From the NCBI GenBank assembly GCA_900088475.1, contig FLMG01000171.1:1-59359 (forward strand): a DNA stretch of 59,359 nt. Direction: 5' to 3'. The notes beneath the pieces were generated by a model. It had not been told where the DNA came from. It did no database searches and was given only the letters and a program-made list of their open reading frames with translations. Positions 45,455-58,800 of the stretch are shown piece by piece. The DNA is from Hyphochytrium catenoides (taxonomy: Eukaryota > Sar > Hyphochytriomycetes > Hyphochytriales > Hyphochytriaceae). The stretch's first letter is position 1; each line of letters begins with the position of its first letter. The position numbers and the translations under genes are program-made.

Positions 45455-48400
45455 CTAAGCCAACAGGTCTGTGACGTCCGCATCTGCAAAGTCGTCGTCC
45501 TCTACCACTGTTCAGGTCTACAGGTTAGCAGATGCCCGAACCAGCAAGAAGAAAGCAGCCCTTACCTGGCTTCGCTGGCTGTTGTGCTATCTCTGGCCTT
45601 TTGCTAGTTTGCGGGCGGACCATGGGTGCTGGCGCCGTAGCTTTTGTGGGTACTGGCGATTCGGCCTTCTTCTGTGGTGACCCATTTTCCATGGTCATGC
45701 TTTGAGAGTGCCGCTCCGGCGAGGTCGGTTCAACAGGTGAGGGCGTTCTTGAGGCGTTAGCATCGTCGTCTGCTTGAGGGCGAGCAGGATAGCCTGTTCG
45801 ATCCAAACAAGCCGCAGAATGGTCTGTACTTTCCAAACACACGCTTAAATGTAACGCGACGTGAAACATACCTGGTGCTGTTACTCCTTGAGTCTTAGAG
45901 GCCACAACTTTCTCTAGCTTGACAAGCTGCTGCTGAAAGTGGTCATAAGGCTGGCCAAGATCTTTGCAGATTGCAACCAAGTAGCGAAGACCTTCGTGAA
46001 GGGTAAGCCAAGTCAGAAGGAATTCACCATGGAGTGGATGCGAAGCAGCGTCATAAGTGAAGAGAATGCGAGGGTGTGGAAGTAGCTACTGACGGACGGA
46101 CCATTTATATAAAGGTTCTAGAAATTAGAAGAGACAGAGAGGACAAAGAGAGAACTGGTGGAAAGACGGCAGGGCCAAAGATGTACCGATAAGCCAAACC
46201 CATCTTTTTAAAGGTGGAAAGGAATATTTGGACTGGCTTCCACTTACATTCAAGATTTTCGGGATACTCCTTATGGATCTCTTCATAGAGCTGCAGGGCC
46301 TTCTGATAGTTGCCCATCCGACGGTAGCAGCTTGTAACCATAAGCTTCCATTTCACTTCCTGTGGCTGAATCTCACTGGCCCTATGGAAGAACTGGATGG
46401 CCTTCTCATAGTACTCGCTCTTCACATACCAGACACCCAGCCACGATATGACGTCTAGGTTAACGGGGTATTGTCTATAACTCTCTAAGTGATAGTGGAA
46501 AGCCTGACTTTCGTCTTCGTCCTTGTTGAATATCTGTACCAGCGGGAGAGTTTTAGAAAGTGGCCTCGCTGGAGGACAGTCCACAGCCCTTGCATCAGGT
46601 AGTTAGCATACCTGGCCCAGCCTTGCGAGAATACCCGGATCGGCGACTGCTTTGTTGGTAGCGTAACACGAAAGAAGAATGTTGAACCACTTCTCCGCTT
46701 GCCGATAGTTGCCTAGCACATCATGTAGGTGTGCGATCTGTCATAGTACGTGCGGAGAGAAGATCAGACAAAAGGAAATCTACGAAGTTGGGCCCTGCTT
46801 GTTATTCTGACCTACCTGGTAGATCACCTCTGTGTTTGTGGGGATGATGCTGTGCAACTTTTCAAATGCCTGCAACGATTCGTTTACGATGCCCATTCGC
46901 TTGTTTACCAATCCGAGATTGTAGATCGCCTCCACGCAATCCGCTTCCACTCCGATAGCCTCCTACACAGTTAAGGATTAAGCCACCCTGACGCCATCAT
47001 CGCAGAAAGAAAGCTGGTCACGCACCAGGAACAACTCCTTTGCCCTCTCATAGTCAGAGTTGATATACAAGCAGTTTCCTTTGTTGACTAGTGCCTGGGC
47101 GTTGTACCGATCGTGCTTGACAGCCAGGTTAGCATACTTGTCAGCCTGCATGTAGTCACCCTCTAAGAAATAGAGGAAGGATAGGTTTGTCGCTGCCATG
47201 GCCTGAAGGGTTGGGTCTTTCTTTTCGAACGACTTGAGAACCTCGATGGCCTAGAATTACACCAGCGTCATGAGAATGATTAACTCTATTGGAAAAGTAA
47301 CAATCCTCCTAAGCGCTCGAATTTGCCGAGCTACCTGTTCGTAGTCTTTTTGCTTCAAATAATGCAGGGCCTTGCAGACCTCCAGTTCTGAGGCTATCTG
47401 CTCATGCTGTTGCTTCAGAGCTTCAATAAGAATATCGTATCCTGCAGCCCAGTCCTGCCTGTCGAGGGCCTGTTCCCCGCGGACGCGCATGACGCAATCG
47501 CTTAGTCAAAGATTCACATTTGGCACATCTCTCCTTTCTTTTCCTCCCTCTCGAGTCTCTTACTAAGTGCCCCTCTCGCGGCTCAGCTCTAGCCTTGTAT
47601 GTCCCTTTCGTGCGTACCGGTGCAATCATTTTCGCCGCTGTGATAGTGTAATTTTTTGTCTGCAAAGGTCAACGAGCGTCATGGGAGGGCATGCAGGATA
47701 TTACGAAAAGTTCTCGCAACGTACAATTTTCTGGCGCTCCTTAAGCTCTTGCTTCAGGCCATCTGGCTTCAGGTCAAGAAGAATATCCTCTTCCGCTTTC
47801 TTTTGGTCCTCTTCTTCCTCTGCAGCACCCTGGGCGCACATGCAAGCAGGAATAATACAACTCGTAAACTGAGTCACATTCCTTTGTCTAATAGGTTAAC
47901 ACTTACCGGCACGGGAATGCTAAGAAGCTTTGTAAAGCCTTTTCTCATTTTCTCGGCATCTCCCAGCGCATAGTAGCAAATTATGAGGTTGAAGCCTGCC
48001 TGGAAGTCGCCTTGTCCTTTCTGATCCTGCATGACAGACTCAAAAGATTGGATGGCATCTTGAAATTGTCCTAACCGCACGAAGGCTATTCCAATGTTCC
48101 TCATAATCTTTAACCGGAGTTCGTTGGCTGTACTTGGTATTTGATCTAACGCCATTCTGTACATCTTGATGGCATTGGGATACTTCTTTTGTTCAAAGTA
48201 GATGTTCCCCATGTTGACTCGGAGACGACCTGGTAAGTTGAGAGATTAGAAGGGACAAATATTAACAAGGTGAAGCTCCACGAACTTCCCACGTCAGAAA
48301 AGCAGAGAGCAAGAACGAGGGAACCCGCTCACAAAGATCGTGGCAGAGTGGGAGTAGGTAAGATTGACAGACCTGCTTGAGGATACTGCTTATTTTTCAC

Positions 48401-49333
48401 AATGGTCGTGTAGGAGTTAAGAGCTTCCTCATACATCTGGTTGAGATGATAGGAGTGCGCCAGATTAAAGTAGATGGCGTAAGTGAGGTCAAGATTAATC
48501 TGTTCGACAAGGCCCGTCTGCTCTCTGTGCTTTACAAGGGCTCGCTCCTTCTTGGCCTATAAGCATAAACGTCAGGGTGATCGTATGCTTCGTCAATAGG
48601 GTTTGGAGATCTATCACGTACCGCTTCCTTAGCCTTATCAAGGGCATCCCTGTTCTTACCCAGACTTGCAAGCTCTGCTGACTCTTCTAGCAGCTTGTTG
48701 ACCTGTGGAAACCCAAACAGAGAGAGACACACGTCACACATACAAGAGAACAACTTAAGAGGCCCGTTTGGTGCCATACGCACCTGTCGTTCCATCTCCT
48801 TGGCCTTCTCTTCTGGAGAGTTATCCTCCCGCTTCGCTAAGGGTGGCGCTGGGCCCTTACTAGACATTTTCAGGGGGTCGAAGTTTTTGGGTTTGTTCGG
48901 GTCCGACTGTCAGCAGTGATAGTTAGAGATTGAGCGCCAAACTGCAGGCTCATCATAGAGCTTACGGAAAATCCGGCTCCAGACACTGAGGTCATTGGCC
49001 GAGCCTCCGAGTTCTGTCCACCACCGGCTGTCATCATTCTTGACAGTGGCATTTGGGCCTGACCTGTCATAAGGCGGCCCATCTGTGAAGGCGGGGGCCT
49101 AACCATTGAAATGCGAGTGTTAAAGATAGACAACGTGGTTTCGTTTGCATGCCTTACTTGGCCGCAGTGCCTGGAGGGGCCCCCAGTCCCTGGTTTCCAA
49201 AGCCTTGGCGCTGTGCTGTGCGCGGAGGAGCGGCCGCACTTTTTGGAGGATTCGTGTCAATTGGATAGTCAAAATCATCATAAAGATCGTCCTTTCGGTC
49301 TTTCAGACTGCCGGAGAATAGCTTCTGGCTCAT
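45455..49333 (-). CDS. IFT88: Intraflagellar transport protein 88 (IFT-B, TPR)
   Basis: Core subunit of the IFT-B complex, required to build cilia. Sixteen exons: 49333-49158, 49098-48966, 48906-48784, 48702-48622, 48556-48373, 48229-47907, 47829-47725, 47659-47618, 47469-47335, 47250-47026, 46962-46816, 46737-46612, 46533-46248, 45991-45872, 45793-45566, 45507-45455; 828 residues against 782-833 in algae and animals. N-terminus: MSQKLFSGSLKDRKDDLYDD and the ARPMTSVSGAGFS box typical of IFT88. TPR helices run through most of the chain, for example LAHSYHLNQMYEEALNSY, RVNMGNIYFEQKKYPNAIKM, MAATNLSFLYFLEGDYMQAD, NKGNCLYINSDYERA, YNLGLVNKRMG, WLGVWYVKSEYYEKAIQFF and ASEIQPQEVKWKLMVTSCYR. The tail is Pro/Ser-rich and ends in acidic FADADVTDLLA. 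The exon at 47469 was phased to give IAP followed by ALDRQDWAAGYD, matching IFT88. Confidence 0.95.
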
Positions 49334-51857
49334 GATCTAACCCTGGACGGATTGGAAAACCCTACTAAGCTCTAGATCTTGAGTTTAGATAGGAAGCCAC
49401 CGTCACTTCCTCCAGTGACCAGTTAGATATTGTCTGTTTTCTTGAGCAGGAGTGGCATTTGAAGATACCATTAATCAGTCTTGTCCTCCTGAACGAAGCC
49501 ACTAGCTGTGCTCTGCCTCTCTTTCCTATCAGCAGCTATAGCTCATCCTTCATCGGAACTCTTGCAGCCCACACCCTTCATCAGCTTCATGCATCACCCT
49601 CTTATAGTTCGTTAAGAGTCTGCAGATGGATGAGGCGCTGCACTTGCCGCTTCGCCGGCCAGCTCGCTTCCGATCAAAACAAACGACCAGAGACCAAAAA
49701 GAAAATTACCTTTCAACAAATCAGTAGTAATATGTCCTTCATCTGCCTCTAAGGCCCAAAGGATGAGCTTCGATCTGTAGTAGTAAGCGCGCTAGGTAAG
49801 AGGTAGGGGTGACGTTTCAGTACTTCAGTACCCGTAACAGCTTTCCTCGGTTGATTATCAGGGGATTTGAGCTATGATAACCTAATGTAAGAACTTCAAC
49901 TTGGACGGGGATGGAAGCTGATGATGGATGATGGAGCTCCTGCTGGTGCTGCTGTTGCTGCTGATGCCTGTCCTCATCATCATCTGGTGCGTGCTGCTAG
50001 GTTGGAGACTGAAGAAAAGACGATGCAGGAAGGGATTGAAGGGAGGTGGGCACGTGAGCTATTGATTGTTGGTAACATCACGCTGCTTCACATGGCGCTG
50101 AAAGCAAGGTGGCGAGAGCATGACATGAAGCCAGCTGCTGGTGGCAAGGAAGAAGACAGTGATTGACTTTGTTTATATCCACCTTGTGGTGCGCCAGGGC
50201 TCTGCGAAGAGTCTACCATACCATAACAGGCCAGAAAATCACGCTGCTACCGCCGAACCAGCTTTGCTCGATGAGAAAGGCCTCGTGTTGGGATTGGCGG
50301 TCACTGGAAATAGGTTAATGCTCTGTACTGCGTAGAGAGATGCATAATAATGTTCCTCCATACTAACGCCCAGTTGCCATCACATCTTCAAATAACAAGG
50401 TGTGGAATAAAACAGCCCACCAGCGAGGAGCATTGCTACATTACGCGGCCATCAGAGCCACTCAGTAGCAACGTTTAAGGTAGTGGACACCCTCAAAACC
50501 TTAAAGTAAGGTTGTGGAGATCCTGATCATCAATACATCCGACGGTAGAGTGACAATTGCAACTTGGCGCGGGCATCGACCTCTTCCTATCGACAGTGGG
50601 TTCGACGAAGCCGAGGTCTCAAACCACCAAGTGCTTACCATCAGGACAACCCGAGAAGGCTCGACCATGCTGCTTTCTGGTGTCCTCCGCCCTATCTAAT
50701 AGCTAGAGTCAGACTGCAGGCCATAGCAACAGCTGATGACAACCATCATTATTCTTTATGCCAATTTGATGCTGCCACTGAAACTGCTGCGCTTGGTAGC
50801 GTGACTGCCACGGATATAGTTGCTAGCGCCAGCACCATGCTATCATCAACATTCAGCTACCTAGGTGTGCGTTTACTTAGTGGTAGGCCGACCTAAGTCT
50901 CCTCCTTCCGAGGATCATATGGTCCCTAGTCTAACCAAAAGCAGGGCAAATGGTCAATGGCAGCAGATCCTCCTTATTGATTGATTGTTGTTGTTGATGA
51001 CTGACACGATCCCGCAAGAAGGGCCATCTTCTTCCAGTTACTATTGCACTTACTAAATCACACTCATGGTTACCACGAAGCCCCGGTAGTTTGATGGCGC
51101 AGGGCCTTGTCAACAAAGTTTGAAGCTGCAACGCCTCCCCACACAGACGTAACTTCTCATCTTATAAAATGAAAAAATTTTGGCAATCCAAGCTATGATT
51201 GGCGGAGGAACCTAACCATCATCAGAGAGTAATCTAATAAATAAATAAGCACTTGGTGGTGGAGCGCGAGTGAGAACTAACAACCTACTACCAGTTTCCA
51301 GAGCATTCCCATAGTTATAGCGCATCAGGCATCTATAAGTGAATAAAAGATGGATGGTGTAAGTCTAAGTGCTATCAGTATCAAGAGCTCGAGGTAGCAC
51401 GGACGAGCTAGCTGCTGCTGCAGCAGCTCAGAAATGCCGCCAACACGCTGACCCTCCTTCCTCTACAGTGGTATATACCAGAATAAATACCCGTATAGGA
51501 GATAATACTTCTCCTTATGTGGTAATAAACGCCTCTCCTCTCTCCAGCAGTACTACAAAAGCGCCAGATTCGCAAATTGCAATAATCTTCTTGCTCCTGG
51601 CGGTTCGAAGAGGCTGCTTTCTGGCTTCTTTATCTTCATTGAAGCTTACCTCCATAGAGCTCATGCCGACCTAAAGATGTCTGGAGATAAAGGTTAGAGA
51701 GAACCTTGTAACCGCTTAGAAAACTTGCATCTCCGCTTGGCTACCTTGAGTGATATCGGCATTGAGCATGGACCCAAGATGCGGGTCCGGCATGACTACG
51801 ACGAAAGATTGATACTCCTCAGAAAACCCTAAAGACTGGCATCTAAGTGCAGTCAAC
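49334..51857. other. Long divergent intergenic region
   Basis: About 2.5 kb between IFT88 (minus) and the cyclophilin (plus). A GCTGCT/GTTGCTGCTGATG trinucleotide-rich patch lies at about 49935-49975. Open frames at 50564-50896 and 51369-51674 show Ala/Ser/Thr-rich products without known motifs. AT-rich patches occur at 51165-51180 and 51225-51250. No recognisable gene, tRNA or transposon was found. Confidence 0.35.
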
Positions 51858-54049
51858 ATGGACGAAAGTAACGTCAGTCAGCGAGCTATGTGTGGGCAAA
51901 GTGGGAGAGCGGCCCCCGTTGTCCGAGTGCTCGATACTTCTTCAGCCACCAAGAAGGTGTTGAGGAGGCCCCGCCCCTCAACCATTTTGAAGGTAATGGA
52001 TAACCTTCTTTCCTTGACACGTTTGGGAGCTTCGGGCTAACCTTTGGACCAGGGTCATCGAGGAGTATCAGCCGCCGTACCCCTATCAAAGGCTGGAGAG
52101 AACGAAGTACCAAACTCAATAGAGGCTCGACCTGTGGACCAGGGCCGAGTCTTTCTGAGGAGATCGAAGGAGAAGTGGGAATCCCAGCGGCATTTGCGAG
52201 ACACGACAACGGGCCCAAGAAGCACTTCCTTAGGCCACAATAAACCAGTTGAAGTCGCGCTTTCGGGACAAGTGAAGGTAACATATTGTCATTGTAGGTT
52301 TCATGGTATGGCATTAACGGCTAAAACAACCTAGCCACAGAGACAGTTCGGTCTGAGTCAAGGCCATTTGCAGACCCCTAAAGAATCAAACTTCGGGTTC
52401 GCATCAGACCCACATGTCTCTTCCTCCTCTGCTTTGCCTTTTGCCGGGCCTGCTATGGGTACCGGAGCAAAGTCAAGAGTTGGTTTCCGTCAGCGTTCTA
52501 GGGAGAGATGGATGAAGAGCAAAGAACTTCGAAATGTTGATGAGCAATTGCGACTTGCAGAGGCTTCAAGTGAGCCTTGGACAAAACCGATAAATACCAG
52601 CGAGTTGCAAAGCAGCGGTAGCGCAGAGTCTCGTCCTGGGCAGGTCAGAGTCAGAGAGTTCTCTCGATTCTTCTATTCCTTCCTCTTGGCAGATGCCTTC
52701 TAACTCTAGTACAGCCTGGGGACATGACGCAGCTGCTCGACGACTCGCTGAAGCTGCAGTATGAGAAGACTCCGACTAGAGAGGTAGATAATAACAGAAG
52801 CTCGGTTGACTCTGGGCTTGAGGATCGCAGCCGAATGGCACCTGGGGAGTTCCCGCGAAGGAAAAGGTAACTTGGCCCCTAACTAGGTACCACATCTCAT
52901 CTAACCAGGATTGGACTAGCGCCTACCTCAAATGGCAGGAAACCCGCAGTCTGCGAGATGAGGGTTCCGCGCTCTACTCAAAGTTAACCTTGCTGGACGC
53001 GGGAAACGAGAAGCCATCTCTGACTCAACAAACTTACAAATCGCCCACAAATGAATCTTCTCCTGAATATTGGCGGGACAAGCTCACTGAGTTTTATGCC
53101 AAGCATAATCCTTCCAAATTAAACTCAGTAGAAAGCGCCTTGAAACAATACGCAGGTCGCTACGAAGAAATGTGGAAGAAGCTGCAGGAAAAATATCTTG
53201 GCCCAGGGTGCGTGGATGCTTTCGTCAAATCACGCGATGCTAGGTATCGATTTCTGACCTCTTCGCTAGGCTGCTAGCTCAACCCCGCAAATTTATAACT
53301 TCCGAGCGGCACCCACGAGTCTTCATGGACATCTCCATAGGAGGGCTAAGAGCGGGCCGCATAGTTATGCGCTTGCTTGACGATCAAACGCCATTGGCCG
53401 CAGAGAACTTTCGCTGTTTATGCACAGGAGAAAAGGTTAGTAACCTCTCCTCCGTTAATTAGCCAGATTCTGACTACCTCCATAGGGACCACAACTTTGC
53501 TACAAAGGGAGTCGTTTCCATAGAGTGATCAAGAACTTCATGGTTCAAGGAGGAGGTACGAGATTAGCGCTTGCTCCAACAGCCGTGAACCAGGGGACAT
53601 CTTCCCTCTGTCTATCTCACGCCCATGTGTTTTGTGTAGACATCACGAATGGGGATGGCACCGGTGGCGTGAGCATTTATGGTGGAACAGAGCATGGAGA
53701 CCTATGGGGCAATTTCAAGGATGAGAAGTTTCTCCCTCACGACTCAGCAGGGCTGCTATCGATGGCCAATGATGGTCCCAATCGTAATGGTTCCCAGGTA
53801 TTGATGGACCTCTCTCTGTTGCGTCTAGCGCCATCTCACTTATCTTATCTTCCGTCCATACTGCAGTTTTTTATCACAACCAGATCCTCCCTCTCTCATC
53901 TAGATGGGAAGCATGTGGTTTTTGGAGAGGTTACTGAAGGGCTTGAAGTGGTTGACAAGATGCAAGGCGTCACGGTGGGAAAGAACTCCATGCCCACGCC
54001 GGACGGCGCCATTGTGGTGGAAGACTGTGGCCAACTTACATCTTGCTAA
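51858..54049 (+). CDS. Cyclophilin-type peptidyl-prolyl isomerase with long N-terminal extension
   Basis: Nine exons: 51858-51992, 52053-52277, 52341-52643, 52715-52866, 52920-53207, 53270-53435, 53486-53555, 53640-53797, 53867-54049; 559 residues. Residues 1-270 are Ser/Arg/Glu-rich with no known domain; [10 protein letters not shown] and [13 protein letters not shown] are two similar charged blocks. Residues about 318-366 contain [19 protein letters not shown] and a [18 protein letters not shown] helix, a small motif I associate with other protist proteins. The C-terminal 175 residues are a full cyclophilin: [46 protein letters not shown] (catalytic Arg, Phe, Gln), [18 protein letters not shown] and [12 protein letters not shown]. 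The tryptophan that binds cyclosporin A in human CypA is His here (H-L-D), so drug affinity should be lower. The fifth exon follows a short 53-bp intron chosen by phase. Confidence 0.88.
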
Positions 54050-55897
54050 GAATTGGCCTCCTACTCTTGCGACGAAGCTTACCGCAAGGCTACCAAAGAA
54101 GCTTGCCCTCCCACATAAGATCGAAGGGCACTACGTGAGGACTCTATAACATAGACGCCTGCATCCCATTCCCTGTGGGATCGTAGCACGAAGAGCGCAC
54201 CCCTAGGGTCGTGACACTCGACTTGCACACTTCGGTGGGTCCTTAACACCAACCTATGTCCCTACTTTCTGTCGTGACCCTCGACTCTGCGCAGCCAATA
54301 GATGTTGTGGTCGGCGAAGCTATCGGAAGATGTCACTAGTGCAGAGAGGAGTTCTACCTTAAACCGCTCCTGGCAGCGTTAATATATATGGGTGAATGGC
54401 TCTCTTCCGCAGCGTCTAGGATATGTTGTCTGTCTTCATAGGTATCCTCAACCAGGCGGACTCAGAGTGCAGGGAAACGGTACGGACGCTTCTCCTACCC
54501 AGGGTCACCTGTTGCAAATCTCCACCGCACAGAAGCGTCATCAAAGCATTGATAGATTTGGCTTTCATGTGTGCTAGAACCTTGGAAGGAGATTTGTTGC
54601 TCGTAGTCTGCCCCATCATTTATGCCCCATCTTGCCTTCCCCATCTTCTTCAAAGCACGAGAAAATACTTTGAGTCAAGCTTTAGGAGAGCACTATAGGA
54701 TGCGTCCACACCAGCGTCTGCACGCACAGCAACTCTCGGTTTCGTGCCTTGAGAGGGCCAGCACTGGAGCTGTAAAATATCTTCAAGGTGCAGACATGGA
54801 CACCTAGTATTCTATTCCAAGGGCCTGCGGTATGCCATTCTGCCTCGCATGGACAAGTTCACTAGCTACGAGCCGCTCGAACTACCGCAAGTTCCACTGA
54901 ATTGCGGACCTAGTTTCCCTTCGTGCACTGGGAGAAGCTTAATGAGAGAGCCAACGTTCGAGTGCCTCTTAGAGAGGGGCATTAGGTCAGCTATGGTCGC
55001 ACGAGGGTTTTCTATCAACTCCTGGGCTGGTGGTCGATGGCACATCTTTGGAGTCAAGCCGACTAATACGGGAGGTTGGACGAAGAGGATGCACAAGAGG
55101 CGACGCATCTAAAAGCATTATCTCCTAGATTAGATTAGGGCCTACCTCACAGGCACCAGTAGCAAGGTTCCTTACCTTCTCTTCTAACTACTGGTACAGT
55201 CTGCAGCTGAGATGGCCATCGCCTCCTTGTTGAGTTCAGCAGCAATGAATGCAGCTGAAATCCGGGCACCAACTAGGGACCGCTTACATCTTCTGAGGCC
55301 TCAGGGAGGGTAGACTGGCTGACTCCAATCCTTTCACTTGAAGAACTACTGGGACTGGGCCTATTAGCCCACGGGTCTCAGTGTCACATCGTCTCCTTTA
55401 TGATGAGTAGACGCGGTTGACGAGTTGACGACGGTTGAGAAGACAATTCAGCTCGTCTCATCAGATGTCAAAAGTTGCTCTAAAAAGCAATGTTAAAACT
55501 ACTCGTATTATTATTGACGATGTTGTCCGTTTTCCCCGTGTGCTGTGTCTCCATATTAGCTGGAAACCGCTAGATGTGAGATTCTGATGAAGTTTTGCTG
55601 ACAAATCTTCATAAATGCGATGCTGGGCGATGCTGGGCGTTGCTGAGAGTTTGACGCGTCAAACAGGTCTTCTATTCAGTTCGTACATGAAGACACTGGG
55701 TTTATAAAGGAACAGTAGCAGAGAACGAGGAAGAGGTACTTCCGCCATGGACCGTCCATGTGCTGACATTGCTGTTGATGCGAGCACCCTAGCCGAGGTT
55801 CCGTGTCAGCGGATGGCGGAAGGAGGGTGAACTTGCCTCGTGACCACCTGTCGATGGCAGAGACATGTCTGTGATCTGAGGGGCTTGAACGACAGAA
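54050..55897. other. Intergenic region
   Basis: About 1.85 kb between two forward genes. A frame at about 54755-55112 is open for some 119 codons but has no known motif or splice context. A perfect palindrome lies at 55649-55664, preceded by a GCGATGCTGG repeat. I see no supported gene. Confidence 0.35.
55649..55664. repeat. 16-bp perfect palindrome
   Basis: GTTTGACGCGTCAAAC is its own reverse complement. It sits about 235 bp before the BTAF1 start, directly after three GCTGGGCG/GCTGAG units, so it could be a dimeric factor site. Chance is also possible. Confidence 0.35.
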
Positions 55898-58800
55898 ATG
55901 GCATCATCTTCTCACGCTGTCGAGCAGCAGAATGCCGCCGCCAGCAAAAATGCTGTGAACTCCATTGAGGACCTTCTGGGCCTTCTGCAAGGTAGAGCTT
56001 TTGCCTCATATATCCTCTCCCTGATCTCGTTCCTGAGCTCTAGCTGACACTCGTTTCCGTCCAATGTTGTGTCACTGTAGTGAGAGACGTTAGCTGCGAT
56101 GTGCGACGGAAGGTGGCCAGACAGATTGGAGACATTGCAGCGAACAACCCTCAGTTGACTTCCTTTCTTATCGCTAAGGTACGATTCTAGTGCCTGACTG
56201 GGCTCATCCCGTCGTACATCTGCTTGACTCTCTGCTGTTCTTTGTACAGATCAAGGAGCTGCTCCGAGATAAGGAATGGACTGTGCGGCTCTCAGCTGCC
56301 TTTGCCTTGAGCCAAGTCCTGCGAGCGCCGCACTTCGACACCCAGCAGCTGGCAGGTATGTCTGACGCGGGAACTCGCACACTTTCCGACTATTTGTGAG
56401 AACAGTAAGCACTAAGCTCCTGCTGCAGACATTTCACTATCCGCTCAAGAAGGTCTCCGCCTTAAAGATATTGACTTCCAGAATGTCATCAAAGTGGCCG
56501 AACCCCTTGTCGCTTCAGGAGGAGAGGTATCTTTCATCAGTGTTCGCCAAGCGCTGGGAGGGTTAAACCTCTTTACTGTTCTTCTCCTTCTGATAGGAAT
56601 ATGACTTAGACGGCAGTTGGCAATCCATGGACCTCGTCGAGAGGTCAAAGGTTCAACGGCGACTCTTCCTTGTGCGAATAGGCCAGGAAGCAGGGAGTAA
56701 AACGGTTCGGACAGCTCAAAAGTTCTCCCATCTTGAAGAGCTCGTGAGCACAGAAGATATAGTAGTGGAAGAGGGCCCACCGCAAAAGAAAACGAAGCGG
56801 ACCTTGGAATCGTCTCTCAGTATTCAAAAGAGTGGGCAACAGGACACCAGCGACCCTGTTTTCAGAGGTGCGCTGGGACATGCCTTTGGCTACTCTTTCC
56901 TCTATATAATCTCTCTTATGCTATCATACTAGCTACTCACCAGACTTGATCTCTCAGTCGGCTGAAGAACCTATCACATGAGCTTGTCCATACCTGATCC
57001 CGCCCTCTCTACAGATAAACCTAGCGAGCAGGCAGCTGTACCGCCCATTGGATCCATAGTGCTGGATTATCTCCTGCTTCTCTTCGACCCGGTGTGGACA
57101 TCTAGACATGGAGCCCTGTTGGGCCTTCGGGAACTGCTGCCTGTGATTATCCCCCTGCCTGAAGGAAAGTCGTTTTTGCAAAAGGGGAGTTTTAGCGAGA
57201 GCCATCTGGACAATCTGATAGAAGAGATTGTTGTCCGCTGTCTCTGTCTAGTAGCTATGGACCGCTTCAACGATTTTTCTGGGTCAGTTGCCGTTGTATC
57301 GCCCGTGAGAGAAGCTGCTGCTCAGGTGTTGGCTATTACGGTAAGTTTGATTAAGTCCTGGGCATCGGATGCACGGCCGTTCTCTGTTTGTAACATGGAG
57401 CTTTCAACAAGCCGCGTGACTCTTCCTCTGTGGATTTTCCGCATTGTTCTCGCAATGTCGCCAAAGTGGCTGGACGTACCAAATTGATAGCTCATTCCAC
57501 TCTATTTTGGGCTTCTTGCTCTGGCTCAGGTCATCCGAAAGCTCCTTCACTCGCCGCAAGCTGCAGCGGAGGGCCTCGCTGCTTTCCATTCCCTTCTGAC
57601 GACTTATAGTCTGGAGGCTTGCTGGGAAGTCCGTCATGGCGCTGCACTTTGCTGCAAGTACATGTTGAAGACTTCCCAGGATTTCTTGAGTGCAGAGCAG
57701 GAAGGGAAACAATATAACAGAGAAGACGAGACCTTCTGGGACATCGGCGCTCAGTTTTTGCCCCTACTCCAACGAATGATGATGGGAGAAGCCAACGACG
57801 ACGTAAAGGTAGTTTGAAGCCTACCTAGCTCTCACCAGCAATCTTCCCTTGGTGGCCATGGTGAAGCCCGCCTTTTGAGTGTGCAGTTCTTTCTTTCAAT
57901 GCGATCCCACTGAAAGAATCTAAGATTTGTTCTCGATATTTATCTGATCGCTAAATAACGATCTAGACAAAAAAGCTGAGACTTCTTTTGTAGGCTGTAT
58001 GCATATCAGCCATCCCGGACTGCCAGAGCATTATACTGCGCTTCGCAAAGGAGCAACCTAGAAAGAGAAGAGAACTCTTGAGCTTTTTGTTCTACACACT
58101 TCAAGAGGCACAAAAAGTTGAAAAGCTTCAGATGGCGAGCACTGCAGAGAGTATTCGTGCGTTAGCTACGTTATTGTCATTGAAGGAAGTAGGAAGGTCT
58201 GATGGGTCCAGTCCTGAAACCGCGTGGCTCGAAGAGATAGACGAGGGACCATTCCTATCAGTGCTGGAATTGTTGGCGTCCTGTCTTTCCCCTACAACGC
58301 CTTCAATGGCTTTAAGGAGGAGCGCTCTGTCGTCACTTATTCAGCTTCTAACAGCCAATGCGGACCGGATGTCCCAGCACTGTTCTCCTACCTTTTCGTT
58401 GAGGAAGACCACTCTGTTCAAGACTTTAATGTTGGTATTTCTTGATGAAGAGGAAAAAGATGATATTGGGGCAGACAAAGAAGAAGTCATAATGCGCCTA
58501 GTAGAGGCCTTCACACAGGGTAAGCTAGGATCGCATTGTTCGTTCTTTACGGCCTTGTTCCTCTCTGCTTAGAGTCGTAAAATATTGGTCACTGCTAGTC
58601 CTGACTTGTAGTCTAGATACCGTGCCACTCTCTCCCCATATCTCTCTGTTGGAGTCAGTGCTAAGAGACAGCTTGCAGATACGCTGGAGGCAGCGCTGGT
58701 AAGCTTCTACCCGGAATGGCTGTCGATCGTGGAATGTCAGTCCGTCTGGCACAGGGACTCCACCATTCCGTTGAAGGCAGATTCTAAACAAGGACGAGAC

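Noticed and set aside
47423-47665. Read-through of IFT88 exon 8 as an Arg-rich extension
   Set aside because: The spliced form IAP-ALDRQDWAAGYD aligns with IFT88 and keeps phase; the read-through peptide is basic and unlike the family.
50564-50896. 110-codon Ala/Thr-rich forward frame in the IFT88-cyclophilin gap
   Set aside because: No recognisable motif or start context, and overlapping frames of similar length suggest chance.
54755-55112. 119-codon open segment possibly from a transposon
   Set aside because: No transposase, reverse transcriptase or other motif could be recognised, and there are no repeat borders.
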